This document shows, piece by piece, positions 18,194 through 30,368 of a stretch of DNA of 64,000 bases. Origin of the DNA: Amorphoplanes digitatis. GTDB lineage: Bacteria > Actinomycetota > Actinomycetes > Mycobacteriales > Micromonosporaceae. The notes below the pieces were generated by a model, which did no database searches, was not told the origin of the DNA, and worked only from the letters and a program-made list of their open reading frames with translations. The position numbers and the translations under genes were made by a program. The stretch covers positions 2,970,501 to 3,034,500 of the forward strand of contig NZ_JACHNH010000001.1 of the NCBI RefSeq assembly GCF_014205335.1. The letters are read 5' to 3'. The stretch's first letter is position 1. Each line of letters begins with the position of its first letter.

Positions 18194-19254
18194 GCGGCAT
18201 CACCGGTGACCACCTGGGAGCCGGCGGCCGCCGCCTGTACGGCTTCGAACCGGCGGTCGACGAGGGTGTTCACGTCGATCTTCTCGTGGTCCTGCTCCTT
18301 GGCGAGCAGGTCGGCGGTCTCCTGGAGGCGGGTGATGGCGGCGTCCCAGGTCTTCGGGATGCCCTTGATGCCGCCGATCTCGACGACCGCCTTCGCGTCG
18401 GCCTCGCTGAGTCCCTCGTGGTCGTGGTAGAACGCCTTCGCGTACCCGTCGGGGTGCTCGTTGGCCCAGAGCACGGCCCTGGTACGCACGCCGACGTACG
18501 CCTTCAGCGCGGCCGCCTTCTGCGGGTCCTGCACCGCGCTGGTGAGGCAGTACAGGGTGGAGGCGTCGTCGCGGATGCCGGTGCCGATCGAGCTGGCGCC
18601 CGGGTACTTGGCCTCGTAGAGCTTGATGTTCTGGGCGCCGATCGGCGCGACGTCGACGGCCTTGCTGCCGAGCGCGGTCACGTAGGAGTCGCCGGTGCTG
18701 GTCAGCTCGACCAGCTTCACGTCCTTCCTGCTCAGCCCGGCCTTCTGGAGCACCCGCAGCACCAGTGCGCCCTGTGCCTGGCCGGCGCTGTAGGCGATCT
18801 TCTTTCCGCGCAGGTCGGCCAGCGACGCGACGTTCGCGCCGGGCGCGACGCCGAGCTTGTAGATCGGGTACTTCAGCGGGTCGAGGGTGACCGACTGGAA
18901 CACGATCTTCGTGGAGGTGCCGGTCCACGCGGCGAACAGCGACGGGATGTCGGCGACGGCGCTGCAGTCCAGCTTGTCGGCGCGGAACGCCTGGATGCTC
19001 TTCGGGCCGCCGCTGATGTTGGCCCACTCGACCTTCACCCCGGCGGCGGCGAGCTCCTTGTCCTGGCCGGAGACGCCCACGATGGACTCGATCTGTGGGT
19101 CGCCGAGGCGCAGCACGGTGCCGCTGGGCACCTGGTCCGGCAGCGCTGCCGTCAGCTCGAGTTCGGTACCGGCCTGTTCCTCGGCGCAGCCCGCCGCGAG
19201 CAGCACGGCTGCGGCGAGGACGGCGACGACCGTACTCCGGGAGGTTCGTCTCAT
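18190..19254 (-). CDS. ssuA: substrate-binding lipoprotein of sulfonate ABC transporter, SsuA-like
   Basis: A 354-residue extracytoplasmic binding protein. It begins with a lipoprotein signal: MRRTSRST, a hydrophobic stretch and the lipobox LLAAGC, so the mature protein would be lipid-anchored at Cys23. The mature part has the NMT1/SsuA-like fold marks LRLGDPQIES, ADIPSLFAAWTG, and DLRGKKIAYSAGQAQGALVLRVL. It captures aliphatic sulfonates, or related oxoanions, for the permease whose start overlaps its stop by 4 nt. It lies 22 nt downstream of the flavin reductase. Confidence 0.91.
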   Translation of the reverse strand: MRRTSRSTVVAVLAAAVLLAAGCAEEQAGTELELTAALPDQVPSGTVLRLGDPQIESIVGVSGQDKELAAAGVKVEWANISGGPKSIQAFRADKLDCSAVADIPSLFAAWTGTSTKIVFQSVTLDPLKYPIYKLGVAPGANVASLADLRGKKIAYSAGQAQGALVLRVLQKAGLSRKDVKLVELTSTGDSYVTALGSKAVDVAPIGAQNIKLYEAKYPGASSIGTGIRDDASTLYCLTSAVQDPQKAAALKAYVGVRTRAVLWANEHPDGYAKAFYHDHEGLSEADAKAVVEIGGIKGIPKTWDAAITRLQETADLLAKEQDHEKIDVNTLVDRRFEAVQAAAAGSQVVTGDAA

Positions 19255-19276
19255 GGGTTCTTCCTTTTCCGCTGCG

Positions 19277-19771
19277 TCAGAGAACGTGGAAGTTGCCGTC
19301 GTGGTAGAGCAGTGGCGCGCTGTGCTCGGCGAGCCCGGCCTCCTCGATCCGGCCGATGACCAGGTGCGATCCGCCGGCGGGGTGGCGGAGTTCGATGGAG
19401 ATCCGCAGCCAGGCGGCCGCGTCGTCCAGGACGGGCTCGCCGGTCGGCAGCCGTCGCCAGCGCGTCGGTGCGCCGAACCGGTCGATGCCGCTTGTCGCGA
19501 AGGTCCGCGCGAGCTGGGTGTGCGCGGCTCCCAGCAGATGCACGACGGCGGTGCCGGCGTCGCGCAGGTGCGGCCACGCCGACGCGGTGCCCGTGATGCT
19601 GAACGACAGCAGCGGCGGCTCGGACGACAGCGAGGCGAGCGACGTGACGGTGACGCCCGCGGCGCCGCGGCCGGCGTCGGCGGTCACCACGGCCACGCCG
19701 GCGGCGTGGCGACGGAACACCTGACGGAACAGGGCGGCGTCGATCGAGCCTTTTTCAACAGTGACGGTCAT
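19277..19771 (-). CDS. flavin reductase (FMN-binding split-barrel) for the flavin monooxygenases
   Basis: A 164-residue flavin reductase-like protein: FRRHAAGVAVVTA near residue 18, GVTVTSLASLSSEPPLLSFSI near 39, and a C-terminal HLVIGRIEEA. It supplies free reduced flavin to the two FMNH2-dependent oxygenases downstream, replacing SsuE. ATG 19771 is preferred over an upstream ATG (19822) because GGGAG sits just before it and the upstream extension looks random. It heads the sulfur operon; a promoter candidate lies at 19879-19906. Confidence 0.88.
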   Translation of the reverse strand: MTVTVEKGSIDAALFRQVFRRHAAGVAVVTADAGRGAAGVTVTSLASLSSEPPLLSFSITGTASAWPHLRDAGTAVVHLLGAAHTQLARTFATSGIDRFGAPTRWRRLPTGEPVLDDAAAWLRISIELRHPAGGSHLVIGRIEEAGLAEHSAPLLYHDGNFHVL

Positions 19772-19878
19772 GGTGGGCTCCCAACCGGAATCGAGAGGGC
19801 AGGGCCGATCGGGCCCGGACACGGCGGGCCTGAGGTCAGAGGTGGGTGGAGCCGTCCGGTGCGGTCACCGTTGAATTC

Positions 19879-19906
19879 ATACTATGCAGCTAGGATTAGA
19901 GGGCAA
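19879..19906 (-). promoter_or_regulatory. candidate sigma-70-type promoter of the sulfur operon
   Basis: On the minus strand TTGCCC (19906-19901) and TAGTAT (19884-19879) are separated by 16 bp in an unusually AT-rich island, about 108 nt upstream of the flavin reductase ATG. Both hexamers match the housekeeping consensus at four of six positions. Confidence 0.5.
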
Positions 19907-19938
19907 CAATGCGCCGTACTGAATTAAGTCCTGGCTGC

Positions 19939-21174
19939 TCAGGACGCGCGCAGTCGCACACCGAGGTCCAGTGGAGACGCATACACCTGGTCCAGGGCGA
20001 CGGCCCCACCGGCCACCGCCAGCACGGTGCCCGGGAAGCTCGACGGGCGCACCACCCGGTCCACGTCGGCGGCGGCGGACGACCAGCCCGCCACCTCCGC
20101 CCGCAGCGTCGCCAGACACTCCGGCAGCTGGTTGGCGCCGGCCTCGGCGACCACCAGCACCTCCGGATCGAACAGGTCCAGCAGCAGCGCCGCGGCCCGG
20201 CCCACCAGCCGGGCCCGATTCCGCAGCAGCTCCAATGCGCCGGCGCTGCCGCCGGCCGCCGCCTGCACCAGGGCGGAGATGACCGGCTGGTCGATCAGCC
20301 CGGTGGCCAGCGCCCGCCGAACCAGCACCCGCTCCGAGACGGCCGCCTGTAGGCAGCCGACCCGGCCGCACGAACAGGCCTCCCGGCAGCCCTCGACGGG
20401 CAGATGCGCCACCGCTCCCGACGCCGACCGTGGTCCATGGTGGACGGCACCGCCGGTCGCGAATGCCACGTCGACGACGTTGCCGACGAACAGGTGCACG
20501 GCGCTCTCCCGGGCCCGGCCGGCCACCTCACCGAACAGCAGCTCGGCGCGCAGCAGCGCCCGGGAGTTGTTGTCGGCGCGCACCGGCAGGCCGGTCGCCT
20601 TCGCCAGCGCCGCGCCGATCCGCACGTCACGCCAGCCCAGCGGCGGATGCTCGACGATCGTCCCGTTCGAGGAGTCGACCCAGCCGCCGGTTGCCAGGCC
20701 CAGCCCCAGAATCCGGCGGCGCGAGTGCCGGCGGCGGAGCGTGGCGATCCGGGCGGCGACCATGGCGATGACGCTCGCCGGGTCGGTGCGGCCGTGCGGC
20801 TCCTGGATCTGCGCGATGATCCGCCCCCGCAGGTCCAGGAGCGACACCGTGATCCGTGGGACCGCGATGTGCACCCCGATCACGGCGGCGCCCTGTACCT
20901 GGATGTCCAGCGGCACGTGCGGGCGGCCGATCCCGGGCGGCCCGGCCGCTTCCGGCACCTCACGGATCAGCCCGCGCGCCAGGAGGGAGGAGGCGACACC
21001 GGTCACCGACGCCGCGGACAGCCGGGTCACCCGGGCGACCGAACTGCGGGCGATCGGCCCGTGATCGAGCACCGCGCGCAGCACCGCCCCGGCCGAGTCG
21101 CGCGACCGGCGCGACTCGATCAGCGGCAGGTCGCCGCGCCGGGTCGTCGGCCGTCCGCCGATCGGCCCACTCAC
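19939..21174 (-). CDS. ROK-family transcriptional regulator
   Basis: About 411 residues from GTG 21174. The N-terminus has a winged helix-turn-helix: SAGAVLRAVLDHGPIARSSVARVTRLSAASVTGVASSLLARGLI. The ROK sugar-kinase-like fold follows, with the zinc motif CSCGRVGCLQ near residue 270 and DNNSRALLRAE near 210. Such proteins usually sense a sugar or sugar phosphate and repress transport or catabolism genes. No sugar genes are adjacent; the neighbours are the sulfur operon and katG. The start is uncertain, as the frame stays open to 21309. An inverted repeat lies at 21242-21268 upstream. Confidence 0.85.
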   Translation of the reverse strand: MSGPIGGRPTTRRGDLPLIESRRSRDSAGAVLRAVLDHGPIARSSVARVTRLSAASVTGVASSLLARGLIREVPEAAGPPGIGRPHVPLDIQVQGAAVIGVHIAVPRITVSLLDLRGRIIAQIQEPHGRTDPASVIAMVAARIATLRRRHSRRRILGLGLATGGWVDSSNGTIVEHPPLGWRDVRIGAALAKATGLPVRADNNSRALLRAELLFGEVAGRARESAVHLFVGNVVDVAFATGGAVHHGPRSASGAVAHLPVEGCREACSCGRVGCLQAAVSERVLVRRALATGLIDQPVISALVQAAAGGSAGALELLRNRARLVGRAAALLLDLFDPEVLVVAEAGANQLPECLATLRAEVAGWSSAAADVDRVVRPSSFPGTVLAVAGGAVALDQVYASPLDLGVRLRAS

Positions 21175-21241
21175 GAGCCACCGGCGCGAGAGTGGATCAT
21201 CCGTCGAGCGTAACGTCCTCGCCACGCCGCTGTCGCCACAC

Positions 21242-21268
21242 GTTACCGAACGTTTTACGGTCGGTAAC
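21242..21268. promoter_or_regulatory. inverted repeat upstream of ROK gene
   Basis: GTTACCG (21242-21248) and CGGTAAC (21262-21268) form perfect 7-bp arms with a 13-bp AT-richer spacer, about 70 bp upstream of the ROK start. It is a candidate regulator site, possibly for autoregulation. Confidence 0.4.
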
Positions 21269-21270
21269 AC

Positions 21271-21308
21271 TGACGGCCGGCCCGACGTGTGCGTCGGGCC
21301 GGCCGTCA
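21271..21308 (-). terminator. strong hairpin terminator after katG
   Basis: A perfect 16-bp GC-rich stem (21271-21286 pairs with 21293-21308) with a 6-nt loop lies 16 nt after the katG stop. There is no T-run, which is usual for high-GC actinomycetes. It separates katG from the ROK gene. Confidence 0.75.
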
Positions 21309-21324
21309 TCGGTGGATCAGTGGA

Positions 21325-24097
<2,773 letters not shown>

Positions 24098-24127
24098 GGG
24101 GGTGACACTCCGTCGCTGTCATCGTGA

Positions 24128-27100
24128 TCACGACGTGGTCGCCGGCGACCGGCCGGACGCAGTCCGCAGGGACGGACCGGTGCCGTCCGCGACCCCGGCC
24201 TCGGCGCCGGCCGCGGGGAGGGTGAGCGCGAAGACCGACCCGTGCGGCACCGCCGGGCGGTACCGGATGTCGCCGCCGTTGGCGGCGGCCAGCTCGCGGA
24301 CGATGTACAGGCCGAGCCCGGTGCCGCTCACCGTGCCGGCCGTGGAGTCCGCCCGGGCGAACCGGTCGAAGAGGCGCTCCCGGAACTCGGCGGGCACGCC
24401 GTCGCCCTCGTCGCAGACCTCGATGGTGACGGTCTGCCCGGCGCACGCGGCGATGATGGCGGTCGCGCCGCCGCCGTACTTGGCCGCGTTGCTGATCAGG
24501 TTGGTGAGGATGTGGTCGAGGTGCCCCGGCTGCACCGTGGCGACCAGCCCCGGCGGGCAGTCGAGGCGCACGCCGGTGGCCGCCGTGACGGCCAGCGCCG
24601 ACTGGATGTGCTCGGCGACCCGCACCGGCCGCGGCGTCGCGGTCAGCCGGCCCGCGTCGATGCTGACCAGTGCGAGGACCTCCTGGACGATGGTGGCGAG
24701 CCGGGACGTGCTTCGGCCGATCTTGGCGATGAGGTCGTGCACCGGCGCCGGTGCCGTCTCGTCGTCCAGGGCCAGGTCGACGTAGCCGAGGATGATCGCC
24801 AGCGGGTTGCTGATCTCGTGCCCGAGCATCCCGATCAGGTCGGCCTTGAGCTGGTTGGCGCTCTCCAGCTCGCTGTTGCGGTCGGCCAGCTCGATGGTGG
24901 CGGCGTCCCGCGCGATCTCGGCCACCCGGCGCGCGCTGATGTCCTGGAAGATGCTGACCAGGTGCTCCGGCTGGCCGTCCGCCGCCCGTACGGCCGAGAC
25001 GGTGACGTGCACGTCGAGCCGCCGGCCGTCCGCGCGGAGCAGGACCAGCTCGGAGCTGATCAGCTTCTGCCGGCCGGCGATGACCGCGCCGAGCTCGCGG
25101 CGGTGCGCCGCCCGGTCGGCCGGGTCGAAGCGGTCGGTGAGCTTCGTGCCGCCGAGCTCGCGCGGCGCCACGCCGGTCATCGCGGCGAAGGCCCTGTTCG
25201 CGTCGACGATCCGGTCGTCCGTGCCGTGGATGACCTGCCCGACGGCGGCGTGCTCGAAGTGTGACCGCAGGCGGCGCTCGCTGTCGGCCAGGCGCCGGTT
25301 GGTCGCGGCCAGGTCGGCGGTGCGCGAGCGCACCGTGCCCTCGAGGGAGTCGTAGAGCAGCGCGTTGTCCACCGAGACGGAGAGCTGCCCGGCGAGCAGC
25401 TGCACGGTCTCCAGTCGATCGACGGAGAAGACGCCGCCCTGCTCGCGGTTCACGCACACGAGCACGGCGCGCGCGCTGCTCCGGCTCGGGATCGGCACCA
25501 CCAGCAGCGCACAGGCCGCCAGCCCCGCGAGGTACGGATCGCGGGCGAAACGGTCGTCGCGGGTCGCGTCCGCCACCAGCAGCGCCTCGCGGGTACGCAG
25601 CACGTACCGCACGGCCGACAGCGGCATGCGGCACTCGTCCTCGTTGACCGTGTCCGCGTCGGCCGGGGCGGCGGACTCGGGATCGATCATCGGCGCCGCC
25701 GCCTCCGGGCGCCGTGGCCCGGTGCCGGCCAGCGCGGAGACGTACCAGTGCGCCGTCTCCGGGCGGCGCAGCACGAGGTGCACGTCGGTCGCACCGGTCA
25801 TCGCGCACAGCAGGTCCCCGACCTGGTCCCGCAGCCCCGCCAGGGTGGTCTGCGAGCTGAGGGCCTGCGAGGCGCGCAGGATCGCCATGAGATCGATCCG
25901 GCGGCTACCGGCCTCGCTGGGGCGCCCCCGCCCGGTGGACGCCGCCGCCCGCAGGAACGCGTGCTCGGCCTCGAGCTGGGCGACCTTGCCGAACGCGCCC
26001 CAGTCGCGGTACGCGTCGCGCGCCTCGGTGAGCAGGCCGCGGCCCGCGTGCGGCAGGCCCTGTTCGAGCTGGAACCGGCCGGCCCGCTCGGCGAGCAGGG
26101 CCCGGTGCCAGGGGCGCCCGGTCACCTCGTGCAGGCCGGCGTCGAAGTTCCGGGTCGCGTCGGCGACCTCACCCCGCGCCCAGGCCCGCTCCGCGTCGAC
26201 GAGGCGCAGCAGGTGCCGGAAGTTGCACGGCTGGTCGGCGGCCCGCCGGGCGAGCCACTGCCGGGCCTCCTCCAGCTCGCCGGCGAGCCCGGCGTCGGCA
26301 CCGCCCGCGGCGCGCAGCCGCCGGGCGAGGCTCAGGCAGCGCAGCAGCCGGGCGAGCGCGGTCAGGTAGAGCCCCCGGATGGCCGGCCGCTCCGCCATCG
26401 CCGCGGCGGAGTGCGCGTCGAGCGCACCGGCGTCGTCGAAGATCGCCGCGGCGATGCCGCGGTTGACGTGGAACGCCACCGCCGCCAGCCGGCTGCCCGC
26501 CACGTCGGCCAGGTAGCCGGCCTCGTCGAAGTCCGGCCCGGCGAACTCGCCCGGCGCGGAGGTCTCACCGCGCAGGACGGCCAGCAGCCGCTGGTAGCCG
26601 GTGAAGGTGAGCGCGGCGTACGGATTGCCGGTCCGCGCGGCGAAGGCCAGGGCCGGCGGCAGCTCCTCCGCGCACGCGTCCAGCGACCCGGCGCTGTCCA
26701 GCAGGACGGCCAGCAGCCGCGAGGAGGTCATGCAGGCGACCTGGATGTCGCCCGCGGCCAGCAGCTCGTCCCGGGCCTGATGCGCGGTCTCGACCACGTC
26801 CTCCAGCGGCTCGAACCAGTGCGCGGCAAGGGCGACGTACATGTACCGGGCCAGCGCCGTCTCCGCCCGGTAGCCGCGGTCCTCGCCGACGGCGATGACG
26901 TACCGGGTCAGCCGGTACCCGGTGCGGTAGTCGTCGCGCTGTTCGATCGTCACGGCGGGCGCGGCGCCCAGCGTGCCGACCAGGGGAGCGCACACGCCGT
27001 GCCGGGCCCAGAGCCGGTGCGCCTGCAACACCAGCCACGAGTACAGCAGCGGGTCGAGCAGGTAGGCGGGCCCGAGGAGCCGGTTGATCAGGCGGCCGGT

Positions 27101-29668
27101 GACCACGATCCGCGGGTCGTCCGCCGTGCCGGCCTCGGCGCCGGGCGAGCGCAGCCCCTCGGCCCACCGGTACAGCTCCGCCGTGGCCCGCTCGACGTCC
27201 GCGGCCAGGTCCGCCGGTACGGTGACGCCGAACCGCCGCAGCACCTCCAGCCCCAGGTCGGCGCCCTCCCGCAGCCGGGCACGCTGCGCGAGGCTGTTGA
27301 TCTGGGTGCAGGTCGCGGTCGCCAGGGTGATCGGCTCGGGGTACCGGGCGGCAAGTACCCGGTAGACCTCGTCGGCCTCGTCGAGTCGCCCGAGGCAGTG
27401 CAGCACCGTGTGCCGGTCCACGGCGACCGCGTCGCGGTCCGCGGCGGTGCCGTCGGCCTCCAGCAGCGTTCCGGCGGCGGCGAGGAACTCCTCGGCCAGG
27501 ACGTAGTTGGTCAGCTCGGCGGCGGTTCGCCCGGCGGTGCGCAGCAGCGCCGCCGCGACGCGGCGCTCCCGCGGCGTCGCGATCAGGCCGGCGACGGCGA
27601 GGTACTGGTCGGCCGCCTCCTGCCGGCTCTGCCGGTGTCCGGCGAGCCGGCGGGCCATCGCCAGCCGGAGCCGGCCCCGCTCGCCCTCGTCCAGGCTCTG
27701 CCGGGCGGCCTGCTGCACGAGGTCGTGCCGGAAGCGGATCGCGCCGGCCGCCGCGCCGGCCCGGTCGGTGGTGATCAGGCCGTCGGTGATCGCGGGGGCG
27801 AGGTGCCGGCCCAGCTCCGGCTCGCGCATCCCGCCGGCGATGGCCAGCAGCGACGGGCGCACGTCGGGGCCGAGGCAGGCCAGCGTGGCCAGCAGGCGGC
27901 GGGTCGGCTCCGGCTGCTGGTCCAGCCGGGCCGCGAGCAGTTCCGGTACGCGGCGGCGGGACACGAATCCGCGTACCGCGTCCGGGTCCCAGCTCCAGCC
28001 CTCCTCGGCCAGCACCAGCAGGCCGTCGGTCCGCAGCGCGTTGAGCAGCTCGACCGTCTCGTACGGGTTGCCGGCGCTGCCCTCGCAGATCGGGTCGAGC
28101 AGCCCGCACACCGCCAGGGGAGCCATCCGCAGGATCGCGCCGATCAGCTCGGCCAGCCCCTCGCGGGCGAGGCCGGTCAGCCGCAGCGGCGGGCCGACCG
28201 CACCGTCGCGTTCCCAGCGCGCGAGCAGCGGCGCCAGCGGATGGCCCTCGTCGATCTCCTGATCCCGGTAGGTGCCGAGCAGGAGCAGCCCGGGTATCGG
28301 CCCGGCGTCCAGGATGGCGTCCAGCACCCGCAGCGAGGGGCCGGTCGCCCACTGGAGGTCGTCGAGGACGAAGACCACCGGACGGTGCGCGGCGACGGCC
28401 CGGAGCGTGGCGAGGATCGCGGCGCTGATCCGCCCCGGCCCGGTCACCGGGTTGATGGTCCCGGGCTCCGGTGCGACGTCCAGCAGCGTGGCCATCTCCG
28501 GCACCAGTGCGGCGACCACCGGCGCGCTGGGCCCGAGCGCCGCGACGAGCCGCTGCCGGTGGCCGACCACGTCCGGCTCGGGCTCGGCGAGCAGTAGCCC
28601 GGCCAGCCTGCGCAGCGCCTGGCTGATCGCGCGCCGGCCGGTCACGGAGCCGAACTGGTCGTACTTTCCCTTGACGAACCAGCCGCCGCGGGCGGTGACC
28701 ACGGGTCGCAGGCCGCGGATCAGCGCGGTCTTGCCGATGCCCGGCGGGCCCGTGACGAACACGGCGGGACAGCCTCCGGTCTGCGCCCGGTCGAGCGCGC
28801 CGGCCAGGCCGCGTGCCTCCGGCTCCCGGCCGACCAGCAGGGACCCCGCGGACAGGAAGGCCGGAAAATCGTGTACGCCCAGCCGCCACGGCCCGGCCGG
28901 TTCGGCGTCGAGCCGGGCCAGGTCGTACGCCAGGCCCTCGGCGCTCTGGTACCGCCGGTCCGGGTCCTTCTCCAGCAGCCGCATGACGATCTCGCCGAAG
29001 CGGTGCGGCAGCCGGGGGCTCAGGCCGGCCGGGAAGGCCGGCACCCGGACCAGGGTGTCGCGGATCAGCTCCAGCGGGTCGTCGCCCGCGAACGGCGCGA
29101 CCCCGGTCGCCAGCGCGTACAGGGTGGCGCCCAGGCCGTAGAGGTCGGAGCGGCGGTCCACCGGGAGCCGGATCCGGCCGGTCTGCTCCGGCGCCAGGTA
29201 GCCCAGCGTGCCGACCGGCTCGTCCGGCGGCGCCGCGTCGGCCTCGGTCGCCGGGCCGGTCAGCGCGAGGTCGAAGTCGATCATGATCGGCGGGCCCGCG
29301 CCCGTCAGGATCAGGTTGGCGGGGGTGATGTCCCGGTGCACGATCCCGGCCCGGTGCACGGCCGCCACCGTGTTCGCCAGCTCGGCGGCGACCTCGATCA
29401 GCCGGGCCGAGGGCAGCCCGGTGCCGGACGGCGACCGGCCGCCGTCATCGCGGAGGGTCAGTACCTCCCGGGCCTGGCGTTCCGCCAGCCGCGGCACCCC
29501 GGGTACGCCCGCGAGCCGGCGCAGGACCGCCCGCTCGTGCGCGATCCGCCGCGCCGCGCCGGGGCCGATGGCGCGCTTGCACACCACGCTTCCGGAGCCG
29601 TCCGGTGCGCTCTGGCGGGAGACGTATGTCCGATCGTTGTGGTAAAGGACCTCCTCATCCTCGCCCAT
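24128..29668 (-). CDS. giant hybrid sensor: Ser/Thr kinase - AAA ATPase - GAF - PAS - histidine kinase
   Basis: An 1846-residue signalling protein. Residues 1-270: Ser/Thr kinase domain with VVCKRA (Lys), HRDITPANL catalytic loop, DFD in place of DFG, and APEQTGR. About 290-560: predicted ATPase, Walker A GPPGIGKT at about 305-312 and VVFVLDDLQWA near 430. About 560-1250: helical repeats. About 1255-1420: GAF. About 1460-1580: PAS. The histidine kinase H-box LGHEISNP is near 1614; N-box NLISNAAKYGG and GTGLGLYIV (near 1779) complete HisKA-HATPase. It is soluble, with no membrane segments. No response regulator is adjacent. It lies 38 nt downstream of the TetR gene that ends the biosynthetic operon. 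Confidence 0.92.
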   Translation of the reverse strand: MGEDEEVLYHNDRTYVSRQSAPDGSGSVVCKRAIGPGAARRIAHERAVLRRLAGVPGVPRLAERQAREVLTLRDDGGRSPSGTGLPSARLIEVAAELANTVAAVHRAGIVHRDITPANLILTGAGPPIMIDFDLALTGPATEADAAPPDEPVGTLGYLAPEQTGRIRLPVDRRSDLYGLGATLYALATGVAPFAGDDPLELIRDTLVRVPAFPAGLSPRLPHRFGEIVMRLLEKDPDRRYQSAEGLAYDLARLDAEPAGPWRLGVHDFPAFLSAGSLLVGREPEARGLAGALDRAQTGGCPAVFVTGPPGIGKTALIRGLRPVVTARGGWFVKGKYDQFGSVTGRRAISQALRRLAGLLLAEPEPDVVGHRQRLVAALGPSAPVVAALVPEMATLLDVAPEPGTINPVTGPGRISAAILATLRAVAAHRPVVFVLDDLQWATGPSLRVLDAILDAGPIPGLLLLGTYRDQEIDEGHPLAPLLARWERDGAVGPPLRLTGLAREGLAELIGAILRMAPLAVCGLLDPICEGSAGNPYETVELLNALRTDGLLVLAEEGWSWDPDAVRGFVSRRRVPELLAARLDQQPEPTRRLLATLACLGPDVRPSLLAIAGGMREPELGRHLAPAITDGLITTDRAGAAAGAIRFRHDLVQQAARQSLDEGERGRLRLAMARRLAGHRQSRQEAADQYLAVAGLIATPRERRVAAALLRTAGRTAAELTNYVLAEEFLAAAGTLLEADGTAADRDAVAVDRHTVLHCLGRLDEADEVYRVLAARYPEPITLATATCTQINSLAQRARLREGADLGLEVLRRFGVTVPADLAADVERATAELYRWAEGLRSPGAEAGTADDPRIVVTGRLINRLLGPAYLLDPLLYSWLVLQAHRLWARHGVCAPLVGTLGAAPAVTIEQRDDYRTGYRLTRYVIAVGEDRGYRAETALARYMYVALAAHWFEPLEDVVETAHQARDELLAAGDIQVACMTSSRLLAVLLDSAGSLDACAEELPPALAFAARTGNPYAALTFTGYQRLLAVLRGETSAPGEFAGPDFDEAGYLADVAGSRLAAVAFHVNRGIAAAIFDDAGALDAHSAAAMAERPAIRGLYLTALARLLRCLSLARRLRAAGGADAGLAGELEEARQWLARRAADQPCNFRHLLRLVDAERAWARGEVADATRNFDAGLHEVTGRPWHRALLAERAGRFQLEQGLPHAGRGLLTEARDAYRDWGAFGKVAQLEAEHAFLRAAASTGRGRPSEAGSRRIDLMAILRASQALSSQTTLAGLRDQVGDLLCAMTGATDVHLVLRRPETAHWYVSALAGTGPRRPEAAAPMIDPESAAPADADTVNEDECRMPLSAVRYVLRTREALLVADATRDDRFARDPYLAGLAACALLVVPIPSRSSARAVLVCVNREQGGVFSVDRLETVQLLAGQLSVSVDNALLYDSLEGTVRSRTADLAATNRRLADSERRLRSHFEHAAVGQVIHGTDDRIVDANRAFAAMTGVAPRELGGTKLTDRFDPADRAAHRRELGAVIAGRQKLISSELVLLRADGRRLDVHVTVSAVRAADGQPEHLVSIFQDISARRVAEIARDAATIELADRNSELESANQLKADLIGMLGHEISNPLAIILGYVDLALDDETAPAPVHDLIAKIGRSTSRLATIVQEVLALVSIDAGRLTATPRPVRVAEHIQSALAVTAATGVRLDCPPGLVATVQPGHLDHILTNLISNAAKYGGGATAIIAACAGQTVTIEVCDEGDGVPAEFRERLFDRFARADSTAGTVSGTGLGLYIVRELAAANGGDIRYRPAVPHGSVFALTLPAAGAEAGVADGTGPSLRTASGRSPATTS

Positions 29669-29706
29669 GCTCGGGATCTTGCCACTTTTGCGAAGATCCT
29701 TCTGAT

Positions 29707-30300
29707 TCAGCCCGTATATCGCGGCTCGCCCGCGCCGGTCGGCAACTGCTCCAACACGAACGGAACTATCTGCTCCAGCGGCGCCGTCGACTGGTACGCC
29801 CGGCAGAGCACCGCCGCGCCCTCCAGGCTGGCCAGCATCAGCTTGGCCAGCCGCTCCGCGTGCTCGGCGAGCGCGCCGTGCGCCACCAGCCCCTCGGTCA
29901 GCGCGGTGAGCCAGGTGTCGTACGCGCTGCGGCAGGCGACGGTCAGTGCCGCCGAGGCCGGCACCGAGTCCAGCGTGATGATGGTGATCGGCAGGCCCTC
30001 GGTGTAGCCGGAGGCGCGCAGCTCGCCGATGAACTCGTCGGCCATCGCCTCCACCCACCCGCGGGCGGTGTCGTGCGCGGCGTGCAGGGCGCGGATGCGC
30101 CGTTCGAACTCGGCGGTCCACTCGTTGACCGCGGCGACGGCCAGCTGCTCCTTCCCGCCCGGGAAGAGGAAGTAGACCGACCCGCGGGGCGCGCCGCTGT
30201 GCGCGATGATCTGTGCCAGCCCGGTGGCGTGATATCCGTGCCGGCGCAGCAGCACGCCGGCGCTGGCGACGATCCGGGCCCGGGTGTCAGACTTCCGCAC
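29707..30300 (-). CDS. TetR-family regulator, LmrA/YxaF type
   Basis: A 197-residue TetR protein. The HTH segment TRARIVASAGVLLRRHGYHATGLAQIIAHSGAPRGSVYFLFPGGKEQLA covers residues 5-55; GAPRGSVYFLFPGGK is characteristic of the LmrA/YxaF subgroup. GTG 30300 is chosen for the GGAGGGAG ribosome-binding site 5 nt upstream. It follows the UbiA gene by 68 nt on the same strand and precedes the giant sensor by 38 nt, so it may end the biosynthetic operon. It is a candidate cluster regulator and does not resemble classical ArpA-type butyrolactone receptors. Confidence 0.87.
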   Translation of the reverse strand: MRKSDTRARIVASAGVLLRRHGYHATGLAQIIAHSGAPRGSVYFLFPGGKEQLAVAAVNEWTAEFERRIRALHAAHDTARGWVEAMADEFIGELRASGYTEGLPITIITLDSVPASAALTVACRSAYDTWLTALTEGLVAHGALAEHAERLAKLMLASLEGAAVLCRAYQSTAPLEQIVPFVLEQLPTGAGEPRYTG

Positions 30301-30368
30301 GGCGCTCCCTCCGATGCCTTCGATCCTGTGCCTCCGCGGCGGCGGCGGCAACACCTCGTGCGGTCACG

